64,000 bases of DNA from Nocardioidaceae bacterium (GTDB taxonomy: Bacteria > Actinomycetota > Actinomycetes > Propionibacteriales > Nocardioidaceae). The stretch covers positions 1 through 64,000 of the forward strand of contig JACJWW010000003.1 of assembly GCA_020636935.1 (NCBI GenBank), given 5' to 3'. The notes below the pieces were generated by a model, which saw only the letters and a list, made by a program, of their open reading frames with translations, made no database searches and had not been told where the DNA came from. This document shows, in pieces, positions 23,640 through 32,797 of this stretch. Each line of letters starts with the position of its first letter. The first letter of the stretch is position 1. A program made the translations under genes and the position numbers.

Positions 23640-24894
23640 ACACGGCATCCGCGGCTCGGTGCCCAGACCTGATCGCGCCCTCAAAGCCCGGCAAGTCTCT
23701 GTGGTCACCGGCCACGAAGATGCCATCGCCAAGGTCCACATCGCGCTTCATCACCATTGGCGAGGAGACCACCGGATGCGCATCTTCGACCGAGCTGACC
23801 CTGAGCAACTCCCATTGCCTGGTCGAGGTCTGGAAGAGCGAGGAAAGTTGACCACGAAGCATCGAGTCGGTGGCGCTGGCCCCTGTGACTCCAGGGCGGC
23901 TGGCGGCCCCGATCAGCGCACTACCGCCCGGGGCATATCGGCTCGCGATATTGCTGACCACGGCGGCATGGGCGATTGGGCCCTCAACGAGCTGAGGCAC
24001 GACGAAGACGCATTTTTGGGTCGTCGGGGCCTCGGGAGCGGCATACCACCAGGTCGTCTGTGCCTGCATCTTGCGGATGCCTGTGCCGACCAGAGCCGAA
24101 GCCGAGCGCGGGTCGGTGGCTACCACCACCGCTTTTGCGGTGAACTCACCTCCATTGGTCGCGATCACCGGCTGTCCATTGGCAACTCTGGTGATGGAGT
24201 CGGCACTGACGCCGTGCAGCACGGCGTTGTTGAGATTGCGGGCCATCAAGTCGGGCAAAGCCTGCATGCCCAGCGCGGGCAGGCTCGGGGAGCCAAGCAG
24301 GAAGCGGCGCCACATCAGCATCGCGTATTGATATGAGCCCAGCCCCTCTTGATCGCCGAGCACAATGCGCGCCGCTGGCATCAATACGTCTTCGAGAAGG
24401 CGCCCCTCCAGCCCGTGCACCTGGAAGGAGTCGGCCAGGCTCATGTCTTCCATGGCGAGGATGTGCTCGTCGCGCTGGCGCATCGGGTCACTCCACCTGA
24501 TCAGCTTGGCGACTTCGGCCTGGCTGGCGATCCCATTGCGCACCACAGACAAGAAGGCCAACTGAGGCGGCCTCAACAGCCAAAAGGCCCCCGGGTCGGC
24601 CAAGACCATCGCTTGATCCCATGCCTGCGGGCGAAGCGCGGCCACATCCACCGCCGCGCGGATAACCATTGATTGGGCATCAAACCATTGCAGACCCCAG
24701 TCGCACTTGAATCCATCGACCACTGGGCCGCCAGCCCGACCACCCACCCGGTCACTCGACTCGAACACGGTGACGTCAAAGCCGTACTCGTCCAACGCCC
24801 GGGCGCAGGCCAAACCAGCAAGACCTGCGCCAATGACGATGACGTCGCCGGAGTCCTCCACCTGTCCGAGTATGACGCCTCGCCCCGACAGCAC
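23623..24894 (-). CDS. FAD-dependent amine-oxidase/desaturase-like oxidoreductase
   Basis: About 420 residues. The ADP-binding fold 'VIVIGAGLAGLACARALDEYG' (quoted as a motif) is followed by 'VFESSDRVGGRAGG', the GG-doublet of the amine oxidase/phytoene desaturase group. The C-terminal 'GIFVAGDHRDLPGFEGAIRSG' is the closing FAD motif. Substrate unknown. The start may be the GTG at 24861, 11 codons inside the longer frame. It follows the penicillin-binding protein gene by 20 bp on the same strand. Confidence 0.85.
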   Translation of the reverse strand: MLSGRGVILGQVEDSGDVIVIGAGLAGLACARALDEYGFDVTVFESSDRVGGRAGGPVVDGFKCDWGLQWFDAQSMVIRAAVDVAALRPQAWDQAMVLADPGAFWLLRPPQLAFLSVVRNGIASQAEVAKLIRWSDPMRQRDEHILAMEDMSLADSFQVHGLEGRLLEDVLMPAARIVLGDQEGLGSYQYAMLMWRRFLLGSPSLPALGMQALPDLMARNLNNAVLHGVSADSITRVANGQPVIATNGGEFTAKAVVVATDPRSASALVGTGIRKMQAQTTWWYAAPEAPTTQKCVFVVPQLVEGPIAHAAVVSNIASRYAPGGSALIGAASRPGVTGASATDSMLRGQLSSLFQTSTRQWELLRVSSVEDAHPVVSSPMVMKRDVDLGDGIFVAGDHRDLPGFEGAIRSGHRAADAVFRLIG

Positions 24895-24914
24895 TCGCCA
24901 CGGGCCGAGATTTG

Positions 24915-26819
24915 TCAGCCAGAAACTTGATTGTGGGCCGTCGTCAAGAAGCGCTTGAGGAGGGGGCCAGCAGTCTGTGAACCCGACTCTCCGGTGCCGA
25001 CAAAAACGGCGACCGCCAGGTCACCCTGCCCTGCAACCATCCAGGCGTGAGTGGGGTACGGCGCGTGGTCGCCGTACTGAGCGGTGCCGGTCTTAGCGAT
25101 CACCTCCGGTCCTGGAAGCCCGCGCAGCCCAGCACCGCTGCCCTGGGTGACCACCGCTCGCAGCATCTGGGACAACTGCGCGGATTCGGTCAGTGCCTTG
25201 GTCGGCCCAGCACTCGGATCCTTGACTGGTGTCTGATCTTCGATCAACTGGGGCACCACCGTGTGCCCTTTGATGATCGAGGCCATCACCACGGCAATGG
25301 CCATGGGAGAGGCGCTGATCTGGCCCTGTCCGATCAGGTCAGCTGCGGCCTGGGTCTGGCTCTGAGGCTTGGGCACTTCGCCGAAGTACGCCGGGAACCC
25401 AAGGTCGTGATCGACACCGAAACCGAGAGAAGCTGCGGCCTGGGCCAACGCACCCTTGGACAACTTGTCGCCAGCAGAGATCATCGCGGTGTTGCAGGAG
25501 TGGGCGATTGCTTCAGTGAGAGTGATCGCACCCAGCGCACTGGCGGGATAGTCGGGATAGTTGGCGAACTCCTTGCCATCGACCGAGATGCTCTCATCGC
25601 AGTGCACCCTCGAGCTCGGCTCAAAGCCCGCGCGCAGCAGCGCCAACGCAGTCACCATTTTGAAGGTCGACCCAGGTGCATAACGGCCATAGGTGGCAAT
25701 ATTTTGCCCATCCGTGCCCGGCCCATTGGCCACCGCAAGGAGGGCGCCAGTAGAGGGCTTGATCGCGACCATAGCGCTGGGTGGACCGACCCGAGACAGC
25801 AACTGGTCGGCCTCCTGCTGAAGCTTGGGGTCAAGGGTGGTCCGCAACGGCTGCCCAACCACAGGGTCGATTGAAAACAACACCCGTTGCCCGGATTTTG
25901 ATTTTGCGAGCACGGTCGTGCCGTCGGTGCCCGCTAGCTGCTCGTCGTAGCGAAGCTGCAGGCCCGATGTGCCGGTCAGGTCACCAGGGGCGATCCGGCC
26001 GCCGCTGTTTTGGACCAACTCCGCTGTGGCGGCCCCCACGCTGCCGAGCAAAGGCGCGGCGAACTCCTTCGACGATGCCAGCGAAAGCTGATCTGCGATG
26101 GTCAGCACAGCGGGAGTCTGGGCCGCAAGGGCGGTCACCTCCGGAGGCACCTCGGCCTTGCGATAGACAATCGCCGGCACGAAGGCATTGGGCCCCATCT
26201 TCTTGGCCAACTCGACGTAGTCATTGACGTCGATGTCGACAGTCCGGGCGAGTTTGGTGGCCACTCGCGCCAAGATGAGCGGATTGTCTGCGGGGAGTCT
26301 GGTCTTGTCGAGCCCGACCCTGACCACTGGGCGCTCGGAGACGATCGGGGCGTCGTCAGCGCCAAGGATGTCAGCCCTGGGAGGCTGGACGCTCTGCTCC
26401 ACAAGTCGCTCACCGGCTTGCAGTGATGGCTCCACCAAACTGGGCTGATATTCGATCTGCCACTGATTGGACTCCCCCTTGCCTGCCACCTTGACCATCT
26501 TGGCTGTGCTTCGATAGACCCAAGTGGAGCCAGAGACCGTCCAGTGCCAGGTCAAGGTGGCGCTCGCCCGATCATCCTTCGTCGTGGCATCGGCCCAAGA
26601 AACAATGGGGTCAGCAGTCATGCCTGAGACCACCCGGTCGTATGCCGCAGCATCTTGCCCAACGAATAACGCGTCGGGCACTTTGCCCTTGGCCACCGAT
26701 TGGGTGAAGGCGTCCAAGACCTGCTGGGGTCCCTCGCCAAGACCAAAGGGAGCACAACTCGAGACCAGTGTCATGAGCAGTGCACCAAGCAGGGCCACTG
26801 GAGCAGCGGCGGGCCTCAT
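24915..26819 (-). CDS. penicillin-binding lipoprotein (transpeptidase, class B)
   Basis: 634 residues. The N-terminal signal ends in a lipobox-like 'LVSSCAPFG' (Cys22), so the protein is probably a lipoprotein. Next come an NTF2-like MecA-type domain (~30-130), a PBP dimerisation domain, and from ~330 the transpeptidase with S-x-x-K 'PGSTFKM', S-x-N 'HSCNTA' and 'KTGTAQYG'. It cross-links peptidoglycan outside the membrane and resembles mycobacterial Rv2864c. It begins 2 bp after the antitoxin-like gene stop and precedes the FAD protein in the same run. Confidence 0.92.
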   Translation of the reverse strand: MRPAAAPVALLGALLMTLVSSCAPFGLGEGPQQVLDAFTQSVAKGKVPDALFVGQDAAAYDRVVSGMTADPIVSWADATTKDDRASATLTWHWTVSGSTWVYRSTAKMVKVAGKGESNQWQIEYQPSLVEPSLQAGERLVEQSVQPPRADILGADDAPIVSERPVVRVGLDKTRLPADNPLILARVATKLARTVDIDVNDYVELAKKMGPNAFVPAIVYRKAEVPPEVTALAAQTPAVLTIADQLSLASSKEFAAPLLGSVGAATAELVQNSGGRIAPGDLTGTSGLQLRYDEQLAGTDGTTVLAKSKSGQRVLFSIDPVVGQPLRTTLDPKLQQEADQLLSRVGPPSAMVAIKPSTGALLAVANGPGTDGQNIATYGRYAPGSTFKMVTALALLRAGFEPSSRVHCDESISVDGKEFANYPDYPASALGAITLTEAIAHSCNTAMISAGDKLSKGALAQAAASLGFGVDHDLGFPAYFGEVPKPQSQTQAAADLIGQGQISASPMAIAVVMASIIKGHTVVPQLIEDQTPVKDPSAGPTKALTESAQLSQMLRAVVTQGSGAGLRGLPGPEVIAKTGTAQYGDHAPYPTHAWMVAGQGDLAVAVFVGTGESGSQTAGPLLKRFLTTAHNQVSG

Positions 26820-26821
26820 GC

Positions 26822-27109
26822 TCAGGGCTTGCTGCCAGAAGAGCGGTCGGCGAGCTTGGTCACGGTCGAGCTCACACCGGTCTTCACCTTGGCGACCTGC
26901 TCGGCGTACTTGCCGTCTGTCTTGTCATCGACAGTCGCCTCGGCCTTGTCGATCCAACCCGCGATCTCGCTGCGATGCTGGTCAGCCCACTCGCCGGCGC
27001 GGTCAAGGGCAGAGTTGATGCCGCGCTCAGTCTGGATCGCGAGGTCATTGAACCTACGGTCGAGATCGAGCTCGTCGATCTTTTGCTTGAGGGTCTCGCT
27101 GATGCTCAT
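26822..27109 (-). CDS. MT0933-like antitoxin-family small protein
   Basis: 95 residues from ATG 27109, chosen for the GGAAGG ribosome binding site 8 bases upstream. It is highly charged and helical ('MSISETLKQKIDELDLDRRF', 'DRAGEWADQHRSEIAGWIDK') with a Lys-rich end, close in style to the 67-aa frameshifted antitoxin at 14518. No toxin is adjacent; instead it is tightly linked to the penicillin-binding protein gene. Confidence 0.6.
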   Translation of the reverse strand: MSISETLKQKIDELDLDRRFNDLAIQTERGINSALDRAGEWADQHRSEIAGWIDKAEATVDDKTDGKYAEQVAKVKTGVSSTVTKLADRSSGSKP

Positions 27110-27264
27110 CGCTAACCTTCCGCTCTGCTCAACTCGTGTCGATATCGACTGTCGCCTACCCACTCAGTTTGATCGACTCGTCCAAACTAGGGAATCAGCG
27201 ACTACCTCTAGGCTGTTGCATGGTCAGAGCCGTCGCCGCTTGGCCCAACCATTGGAGGAAGCAT

Positions 27265-27978
27265 ATGGGAGCCATCGACTTGATCAGGCCCAAGAAGGAG
27301 CGCAAGCAGATCGAGACCACTGCCGCCGCACTTCAGGCAGCGCAGACCTCAAACGAGACTGACAGCCGATTTGGCAAGCTGGTGCTATTGCTGCTCAGAT
27401 TCGGACTCGACGGCAAAGGCCCATTGCACTCAGCCAAGGATGTCGCCGAAGACGCTTTGACCAAGTCAAAAACTCGGGAGGCCGCGATCGGCCGAGTGGC
27501 CCGCCGGGCAGTCGCTGGAGGCGCGGCTGGTGGATTCGCCACCGGGGTCGGCGGTTTTGTGACCATGCCGGTCGCGATGCCGGCGAATGTTTTCGAGTTC
27601 TATGTGCAGGCCGTGCGCATGGTGGGAGCCATCGCCTATCTGCGTGGATACAACATCTCTGAGCCGGAGATTCGGACCGCTATCTTGTTGACCCTGATCG
27701 GGTCGAATTCCGAAGATGTCCTCGCCAAGGCCGGCATCCCCACAGGAGGCGGGCAACTGGCCACGATGGCTACCCGTGGGCTACCTCCATCGGTGTTGAT
27801 CCTGCTCAACAAGGCAGTCGGCTTTCGGATCGCCCGTGGGGTTGCTGAGCGGATGTTCACCAGGCTGGGCCGAGGCATCCCCTTGGCTGGAGGCGTCTTT
27901 GCCGGCGGGCTCGACGGCGTAATGATGAAGAAGATCGCCGACCAAGCGATGAAGGAATTTCCCGCCCGCACCTGGTGA
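27265..27978 (+). CDS. EcsC family protein
   Basis: 237 residues from ATG 27265 (GGAGGA 6-11 bases upstream). 'AGGAAGGFATGVGGFVTMPVA' then 'NVFEFYVQAVRMVGAIAYLRGY' and 'RTAILLTLIGSNSEDVLAKAG' are the conserved parts of the EcsC family. These proteins are helical with Gly-rich hydrophobic stretches and of uncertain role; in Bacillus ecsC lies next to an ABC transporter. Divergent from the antitoxin/PBP genes, convergent with the ATL gene. Confidence 0.85.
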   Translation: MGAIDLIRPKKERKQIETTAAALQAAQTSNETDSRFGKLVLLLLRFGLDGKGPLHSAKDVAEDALTKSKTREAAIGRVARRAVAGGAAGGFATGVGGFVTMPVAMPANVFEFYVQAVRMVGAIAYLRGYNISEPEIRTAILLTLIGSNSEDVLAKAGIPTGGGQLATMATRGLPPSVLILLNKAVGFRIARGVAERMFTRLGRGIPLAGGVFAGGLDGVMMKKIADQAMKEFPARTW

Positions 27979-27983
27979 GAGAT

Positions 27984-28325
27984 TCAGTCCTTAAGCGAAC
28001 CAACCACTTGGACAACCAAGGTGTCTAGAAGTTCGCCATCAAAGCGACATTCCCGCAGTTGTACGCCGGTCCCGTCGCGGCGCAGCGGGACTCCCTCCTC
28101 GTGCCAATGAGCCCGGGCCTCATCACGCAAGGCCTCGGGCAAAGTGCCATCGGCTCGCAGCACCCGCCACCAAGGCACTCCGCTGCCAGATTGACTCATC
28201 ACCCGGGCCACTTGACGCGGGCTCACGTCGAGGGTCGCGGCCAGATCGCCGTACGACGCAACCAACCCGACCGGGATGCCTTCGACGATGCGCAGGACCA
28301 CCTCGGTTAGCCGTTCAGACAACAC
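27984..28325 (-). CDS. alkyltransferase-like protein (ATL, MGMT homologue)
   Basis: 113 residues from GTG 28325 (AGGGGT upstream). 'TEVVLRIVEGIPVGLVASYGDLA' and 'RQVARVMSQSG' form the DNA-binding HTH with its Arg finger. The active-site PCHRV of O6-alkylguanine transferases is replaced by 'PWWRVLRADG': Trp in place of the alkyl-accepting Cys. ATL proteins bind O6-alkylguanine and hand it to nucleotide excision repair. Longer upstream starts would add residues without family resemblance. Confidence 0.88.
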   Translation of the reverse strand: MLSERLTEVVLRIVEGIPVGLVASYGDLAATLDVSPRQVARVMSQSGSGVPWWRVLRADGTLPEALRDEARAHWHEEGVPLRRDGTGVQLRECRFDGELLDTLVVQVVGSLKD

Positions 28326-28420
28326 AACACCCCTGACCACGTGGCGGACTGAACAAACTGAGGGTAGATGTTCGCCGCAAGTGGCCATATTCTGCCCAAA
28401 GCATTCGAAATGGAGTAGTC

Positions 28421-30031
28421 GTGGCCGCAGGGAAGAGATCAAGCAGAGGGAATAAGTCTGGGCGCTCACACGCAGCCTCGCGTGGGGGTGGTCAGCGGCT
28501 GTTGATTGTCGCAATTGCGGTCACCTCAATTGCGGTGATCGCAGGTGGCATCAGCTTGTTTACCAGAGGCTCCAGTGAGCCTGATTGTGAGGCTAAACCC
28601 CTTACCGTAGCGGCCTCTTCGGCTTTGCTCCCGGTCGTCAAGCAGGGCGCAAAGGCACTGAATGCAGGGTGCAAGAAGCTGGTGGCCAAAGAGCAGAGCA
28701 CCTTGGATGTCCTTCAGGCGCCGACCGCAGATCTACCCGACCTTTGGATCGCCGACTCACCCGCCCCCTTGCGCCAGTTCCAAGCCAGTGGGATCTACCT
28801 CAAGACCGTTGACCCAGCGGTGGCGTCTAGTCCAGTTGTGCTCGCTGGCGGCCCCACAGCCAAGGCCGCAAAGACCTGGAATGAAGAGCTATCTGGCGGC
28901 CGGGTCGCCATGATCGACCCCTCATTCAATGGCCCCAGCGCCATGGTGTTGACCAGCCCTGCAGCCGAAAATCCGCAGATCACTGACAACGACCTGGGCA
29001 AAAGCTTCCTGCTCAGCGCCCAGCGATTCGGTGAGGCCTCTGCCTCCGGGCAGGTGCAGGTGCCGACTCTCACTGATATCTCGGCCACGACCACTAGGTT
29101 GTTCCCCGTCTCTGAGCAGCAACTCATGGCCTCACGCAAGATCAACTCTCAAGTCACTGCGATCACCCCCGGCACCGGCCCGCTCCTGCTGAAATACCCA
29201 CTGGTCGCCTTCTCATCCGAGTTGGAGAGCTACACGCTCGGTGATGACCTGGCGAAGTGGTTCCACAGCAAGGCAGGCGTGAAAGCGCTCAACCAGGCCT
29301 TGTTCCGAGACAGTAAGGGTGACCCGATGCCCAAGGGGACCCTCGTCACTGGCGATCCACTGCCCGATGTACCCGATGCAACGGCCGAGACCGCGCTGCG
29401 CTTTTGGCGCGTGACCAGCGTGCCCTCCAGCCTGCTCGCCGTACTCGATGTCTCCGGATCGATGAAATTTGCCGCCGGTGACACGACCCGGCTGGCGATC
29501 GAAATGGACGCGGCCCGCGCCGCGCTCAGGGTCTTCCCTGACCATGCCCGCATCGGCGCCTGGGTGTTTTCTGAAGACCAGGGCGGGCCCGGCCAACCAT
29601 GGAAGCAGTTGGCCCCGATCAAACGCTTGGACTCCCAGGAGAATGGGCGCTCACATCGGGCCAACTTGCTGAAGGCCGTTGATGGCCTGCCTGCGATCGC
29701 GAAGGGCGGCACGGGGCTCTACACGACCACCTTGGCCGGCTACAAGAAGGTCTTGGCCCACTTTGATGACAGATATTTCAACAGCCTGATCTTGATGACC
29801 GATGGGTCCAATGATGACCCCAACTCGATCACCTTGCCCAAACTCATCCAGGAGTTGAAGTCATTGCAAGACCCAGACAAGCGGGTGCGGATCATCGCGA
29901 TCGGGATGAGTGCCGATGCCGACATGAAGTCGTTGAACAAGATCGCCGCGGCAACCGGTGGCCGCGCCTATCGCGCAGACACACCAGATGAGATCATCAG
30001 GGTCTTCCAAGACGCATTGCTGTCGCGTTGA
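28421..30031 (+). CDS. membrane-anchored substrate-binding-like / VWA domain protein
   Basis: 536 residues from GTG 28421. A basic N-terminus is followed by one membrane helix (~26-47). Residues ~55-310 form a periplasmic-binding-protein-like domain ('LTVAASSALLPVVKQGAKAL', 'GRVAMIDPSFNGPSAM'), and ~340-530 a von Willebrand A domain with a complete MIDAS ('AVLDVSGSMKF', 'LYTTTLAGY', 'LILMTDGSNDD'). This two-domain layout is common in actinobacteria and is probably extracytoplasmic; the ligand is unknown. Confidence 0.85.
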   Translation: MAAGKRSSRGNKSGRSHAASRGGGQRLLIVAIAVTSIAVIAGGISLFTRGSSEPDCEAKPLTVAASSALLPVVKQGAKALNAGCKKLVAKEQSTLDVLQAPTADLPDLWIADSPAPLRQFQASGIYLKTVDPAVASSPVVLAGGPTAKAAKTWNEELSGGRVAMIDPSFNGPSAMVLTSPAAENPQITDNDLGKSFLLSAQRFGEASASGQVQVPTLTDISATTTRLFPVSEQQLMASRKINSQVTAITPGTGPLLLKYPLVAFSSELESYTLGDDLAKWFHSKAGVKALNQALFRDSKGDPMPKGTLVTGDPLPDVPDATAETALRFWRVTSVPSSLLAVLDVSGSMKFAAGDTTRLAIEMDAARAALRVFPDHARIGAWVFSEDQGGPGQPWKQLAPIKRLDSQENGRSHRANLLKAVDGLPAIAKGGTGLYTTTLAGYKKVLAHFDDRYFNSLILMTDGSNDDPNSITLPKLIQELKSLQDPDKRVRIIAIGMSADADMKSLNKIAAATGGRAYRADTPDEIIRVFQDALLSR

Positions 30032-30086
30032 CCCCGCCAACCTAGAAGGCCAGACCGAGAAGGCCAGACCCCAGAAGGATTGACCG

Positions 30087-31130
30087 TTGACCAAGCCCAT
30101 CAAAGTGATCCAGTGGACCACCGGCAATATCGGTGCTCGCTCATTGCATGGCATCCTCTCCCGCCCAGACATGGAGCTGGTCGGGGTCTACGCGCACGGT
30201 GCCGACAAGGTGGGCAAGGACGCCGCCGACTTGTGCGGCTGGCCCGAGCCCACTGGCATCTTGGCCACGAACGACATCGACGCGCTCCTGGCCAGCGGGG
30301 CTGATGCTTGCGCTTACAACCCCCTTTGGCAAAACCTCGACGAGATTTGCGCGCTGCTGGCCGCTGGCATCAATGTCTGTGCCTCTGCCGCCTGGATCAA
30401 CGGCTCCAAGCACTCCGCTGAAGATCTCGCCAGGGTGGAGCAGGCCTGCCGAGCGGGCAACTCCACCATGTTTGGCTCCGGCGCTCACCCTGGCATGACC
30501 AATCTCGTGGGCATGGTGCTCAGTGGCTCGTGTGAGAGCGTCGAGGAGATCAGGATCACCGAGTCGGTCGATTGCTCGACCTACGAGAGCGCCGGCACCC
30601 AGACCGCGATGGGCTTCTCCCAAGACCCCGACACCCCGGGCCTGGCCGAGTCGGTACGCCGAGAGAGCGAGGTCTTCGCGGAATCAGCCGCGATGATGGC
30701 CGACGCCCTAGGCGTGAAATGCGATCGCTTCACCTTCGATGTGGAGTTCACCGCGGCCACCGACGACAGCGACCTGGGTTTCATGAAGATCCCCAAGGGC
30801 ACCGTGGGCAGCGTCTTTGGCTATCACCGCGGCTGGGTCGGTGAGAAGAATGTCGTCAGCGTGGGCTTCAACTGGACCATGGGCCAACACGTGACCCCGC
30901 CAAAGCCACTGGCGCACGGTCACGTGATCCAGGTCTTTGGGGTGCCCAACATGCGCACGGTGATCCACTGCCTGCCGCCCAAGGACTGGGCCGAGGAAGG
31001 CTTCATGGGCCTGGGCATGATCTACACCGCCATGCCAGTGCTCAATGCGGTCCCCTATGTGGTGGCGGCGCCTCCCGGCATCGTGACCCTGAAGGATCTA
31101 CCTCCGATCACCGGACGTGTCCTGAACTGA
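30087..31130 (+). CDS. DapB-like NAD(P)-binding oxidoreductase
   Basis: 347 residues from TTG 30087, preceded by AGAAGGA. 'KVIQWTTGNIGARSLHGIL' is a Rossmann start of the dihydrodipicolinate reductase-like type also used by 2,4-diaminopentanoate dehydrogenase; 'GSGAHPGMTNLVGMVL' and 'ITESVDCSTYES' are characteristic of this uncharacterised family. Substrate unknown. The upstream gap holds a near-perfect direct repeat of AGAAGGCCAGACC (30043-30070). Confidence 0.8.
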   Translation: MTKPIKVIQWTTGNIGARSLHGILSRPDMELVGVYAHGADKVGKDAADLCGWPEPTGILATNDIDALLASGADACAYNPLWQNLDEICALLAAGINVCASAAWINGSKHSAEDLARVEQACRAGNSTMFGSGAHPGMTNLVGMVLSGSCESVEEIRITESVDCSTYESAGTQTAMGFSQDPDTPGLAESVRRESEVFAESAAMMADALGVKCDRFTFDVEFTAATDDSDLGFMKIPKGTVGSVFGYHRGWVGEKNVVSVGFNWTMGQHVTPPKPLAHGHVIQVFGVPNMRTVIHCLPPKDWAEEGFMGLGMIYTAMPVLNAVPYVVAAPPGIVTLKDLPPITGRVLN

Positions 31131-31146
31131 TCTCACCAATCCCACA

Positions 31147-31167
31147 GGGCGGAGATCACGTCCGCCC
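31147..31167 (+). terminator. intrinsic terminator-like hairpin after the DapB-like gene
   Basis: GGGCGGA-N7-TCCGCCC followed by CTT, 17 bp after the stop codon. Stem of 7 G/C-rich pairs; the T-tract is weak. Confidence 0.55.
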
Positions 31168-31244
31168 CTTAGGCCACTGCCCAAGCGCCAGAGCCCGGCT
31201 AATAGGGTTTGCCTACGCGCTGAACACCAAGCGAGGAGTACGAC

Positions 31245-32768
31245 GTGCAAATCGGTGTGCTTAGAGAAGCAAGCCCCAGCGAGACTCGGGTCGCAGCGAC
31301 CCCCGCCACAGTCACCCAATTGCTCAAGCTCGGCTACGAGGTCGTGATCGAGCCTGGAGCCGGCACCAAGTCGGGCTTCACCGACGCCGCCTACGAGGCC
31401 GCTGGAGCGAGCGTTGGCACGGTGACCGAGACCGACATCGTTTTCGGGGTCAACGCGCCCTCAGGAGAGCAACTCGACTCTCTGCGGGCCGGCGTACGCG
31501 TGATCAGCCTGCTCTCCCCGGCGCTCAACCCCGATTTGGTCGACAACCTCTCCCGGCGACCGATCACGGCGCTGGCGATGGACGCCGTACCCCGGATCTC
31601 GCGGGCGCAGTCACTCGACGTGCTCTCCTCGATGGCCAATATCGCCGGCTATCGAGCCGTCGTCGAAGCCGCGCATGTCTTCGGCCGCTTCTTCACCGGC
31701 CAGGTCACCGCGGCCGGCAAGGTGCCCCCAGCCAAGGTGCTGGTGGTAGGCGCTGGAGTGGCCGGCCTGGCTGCCATCGGCGCTGCCGGATCACTCGGCG
31801 CCATCGTGCGCGCCACCGACCCCCGCCCAGAGGTCGCCGATCAGGTCGGCTCCTTGGGCGGCGAATATCTCTCGATCACCTCCCCAGAGGTCGAGGTCTC
31901 CGCAACCGGTTATGCCAAGGAGATGGGCGACGACTACAAGGCCCGCGAGGCCGAGTTGTACGCCGAGCAGAGCAAAGACGTCGACATCATCATCACCACG
32001 GCACTGATCCCGGGCAAGCCTGCGCCACGGATCATCACTGCGGAGATGGTGGCCTCGATGAAGGCCGGCAGTGTGATCGTCGACATGGCTGCAGCCACTG
32101 GCGGCAATGTCGAAGGCACCGTCAAGGATGAAGTAGTCGTCACCGACAACGGCGTCACGATCATCGGTTACACCGACCTCGCCGGGAGACTGCCCGCCCA
32201 GGCTTCGCAGCTCTACGGCACCAATCTGGTCAACTTGATGAAGTTGATGACCCCAGCCAAGGATGGTGAGTTGGTCGTCGACTTCGATGATGTCGTGATC
32301 AGGTCGATGACCGTCGTACGCGATGGCGAGCTGACTTGGCCACCACCGCCGGTGCAGGTCTCGGCCACTCCGGCCGCTGCAGCTCCGGCCGCTGAGGTGG
32401 TCAAGGTCGATAAGGAGCCGATGAGCGCCGGGAAGCGTCTCGGGTTGGTGCTCGGTGGAGCCGCCGCCATGTTTGTGCTCTTCGCGCTGGCGCCCGCCGC
32501 CTTGTTGCCGCACTTGACCGTCTTTGCCTTGGCGATCGTGATCGGTTATTACGTGATCGGCAATGTGCACCACGCTTTGCACACACCGCTGATGAGTGTG
32601 ACCAATGCGATCTCGGGCATCATCGTGGTCGGCGCCCTGCTCAATCTGGTCCATGACCAAAAGCTCGTGCTGGGGATCGCCTTCGTGGCCACCCTGGTCG
32701 CATCCATCAATGTCTTCGGTGGCTTCGCTGTGACTCAGCGGATGCTCGCCATGTTTTCCCGCAGCTGA
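31245..32768 (+). CDS. pntA: proton-translocating NAD(P) transhydrogenase subunit alpha
   Basis: 507 residues from GTG 31245 with GAGGAG upstream. Domain I (NAD-binding) spans ~1-380: 'IGVLREASPSETRVAATP', 'VLVVGAGVAGLAAIGAAGSLGA' and 'GYTDLAGRLPAQASQLYGTN'. An Ala/Pro-rich linker leads to a C-terminal part with four membrane helices (~400-507). With PntB it couples hydride transfer between NADH and NADP+ to proton flow. The subunit is full length, like E. coli PntA rather than the split form. Confidence 0.96.
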   Translation: MQIGVLREASPSETRVAATPATVTQLLKLGYEVVIEPGAGTKSGFTDAAYEAAGASVGTVTETDIVFGVNAPSGEQLDSLRAGVRVISLLSPALNPDLVDNLSRRPITALAMDAVPRISRAQSLDVLSSMANIAGYRAVVEAAHVFGRFFTGQVTAAGKVPPAKVLVVGAGVAGLAAIGAAGSLGAIVRATDPRPEVADQVGSLGGEYLSITSPEVEVSATGYAKEMGDDYKAREAELYAEQSKDVDIIITTALIPGKPAPRIITAEMVASMKAGSVIVDMAAATGGNVEGTVKDEVVVTDNGVTIIGYTDLAGRLPAQASQLYGTNLVNLMKLMTPAKDGELVVDFDDVVIRSMTVVRDGELTWPPPPVQVSATPAAAAPAAEVVKVDKEPMSAGKRLGLVLGGAAAMFVLFALAPAALLPHLTVFALAIVIGYYVIGNVHHALHTPLMSVTNAISGIIVVGALLNLVHDQKLVLGIAFVATLVASINVFGGFAVTQRMLAMFSRS

Positions 32769-32797
32769 CGCGGGCACCTGAGTAAAGAGGCCTCTTC

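Noticed and set aside
30043..30070. Duplicated AGAAGGCCAGACC before the DapB-like gene as a regulatory site
   Set aside because: Short tandem duplication that merely repeats a Shine-Dalgarno-like word; nothing else supports regulation.
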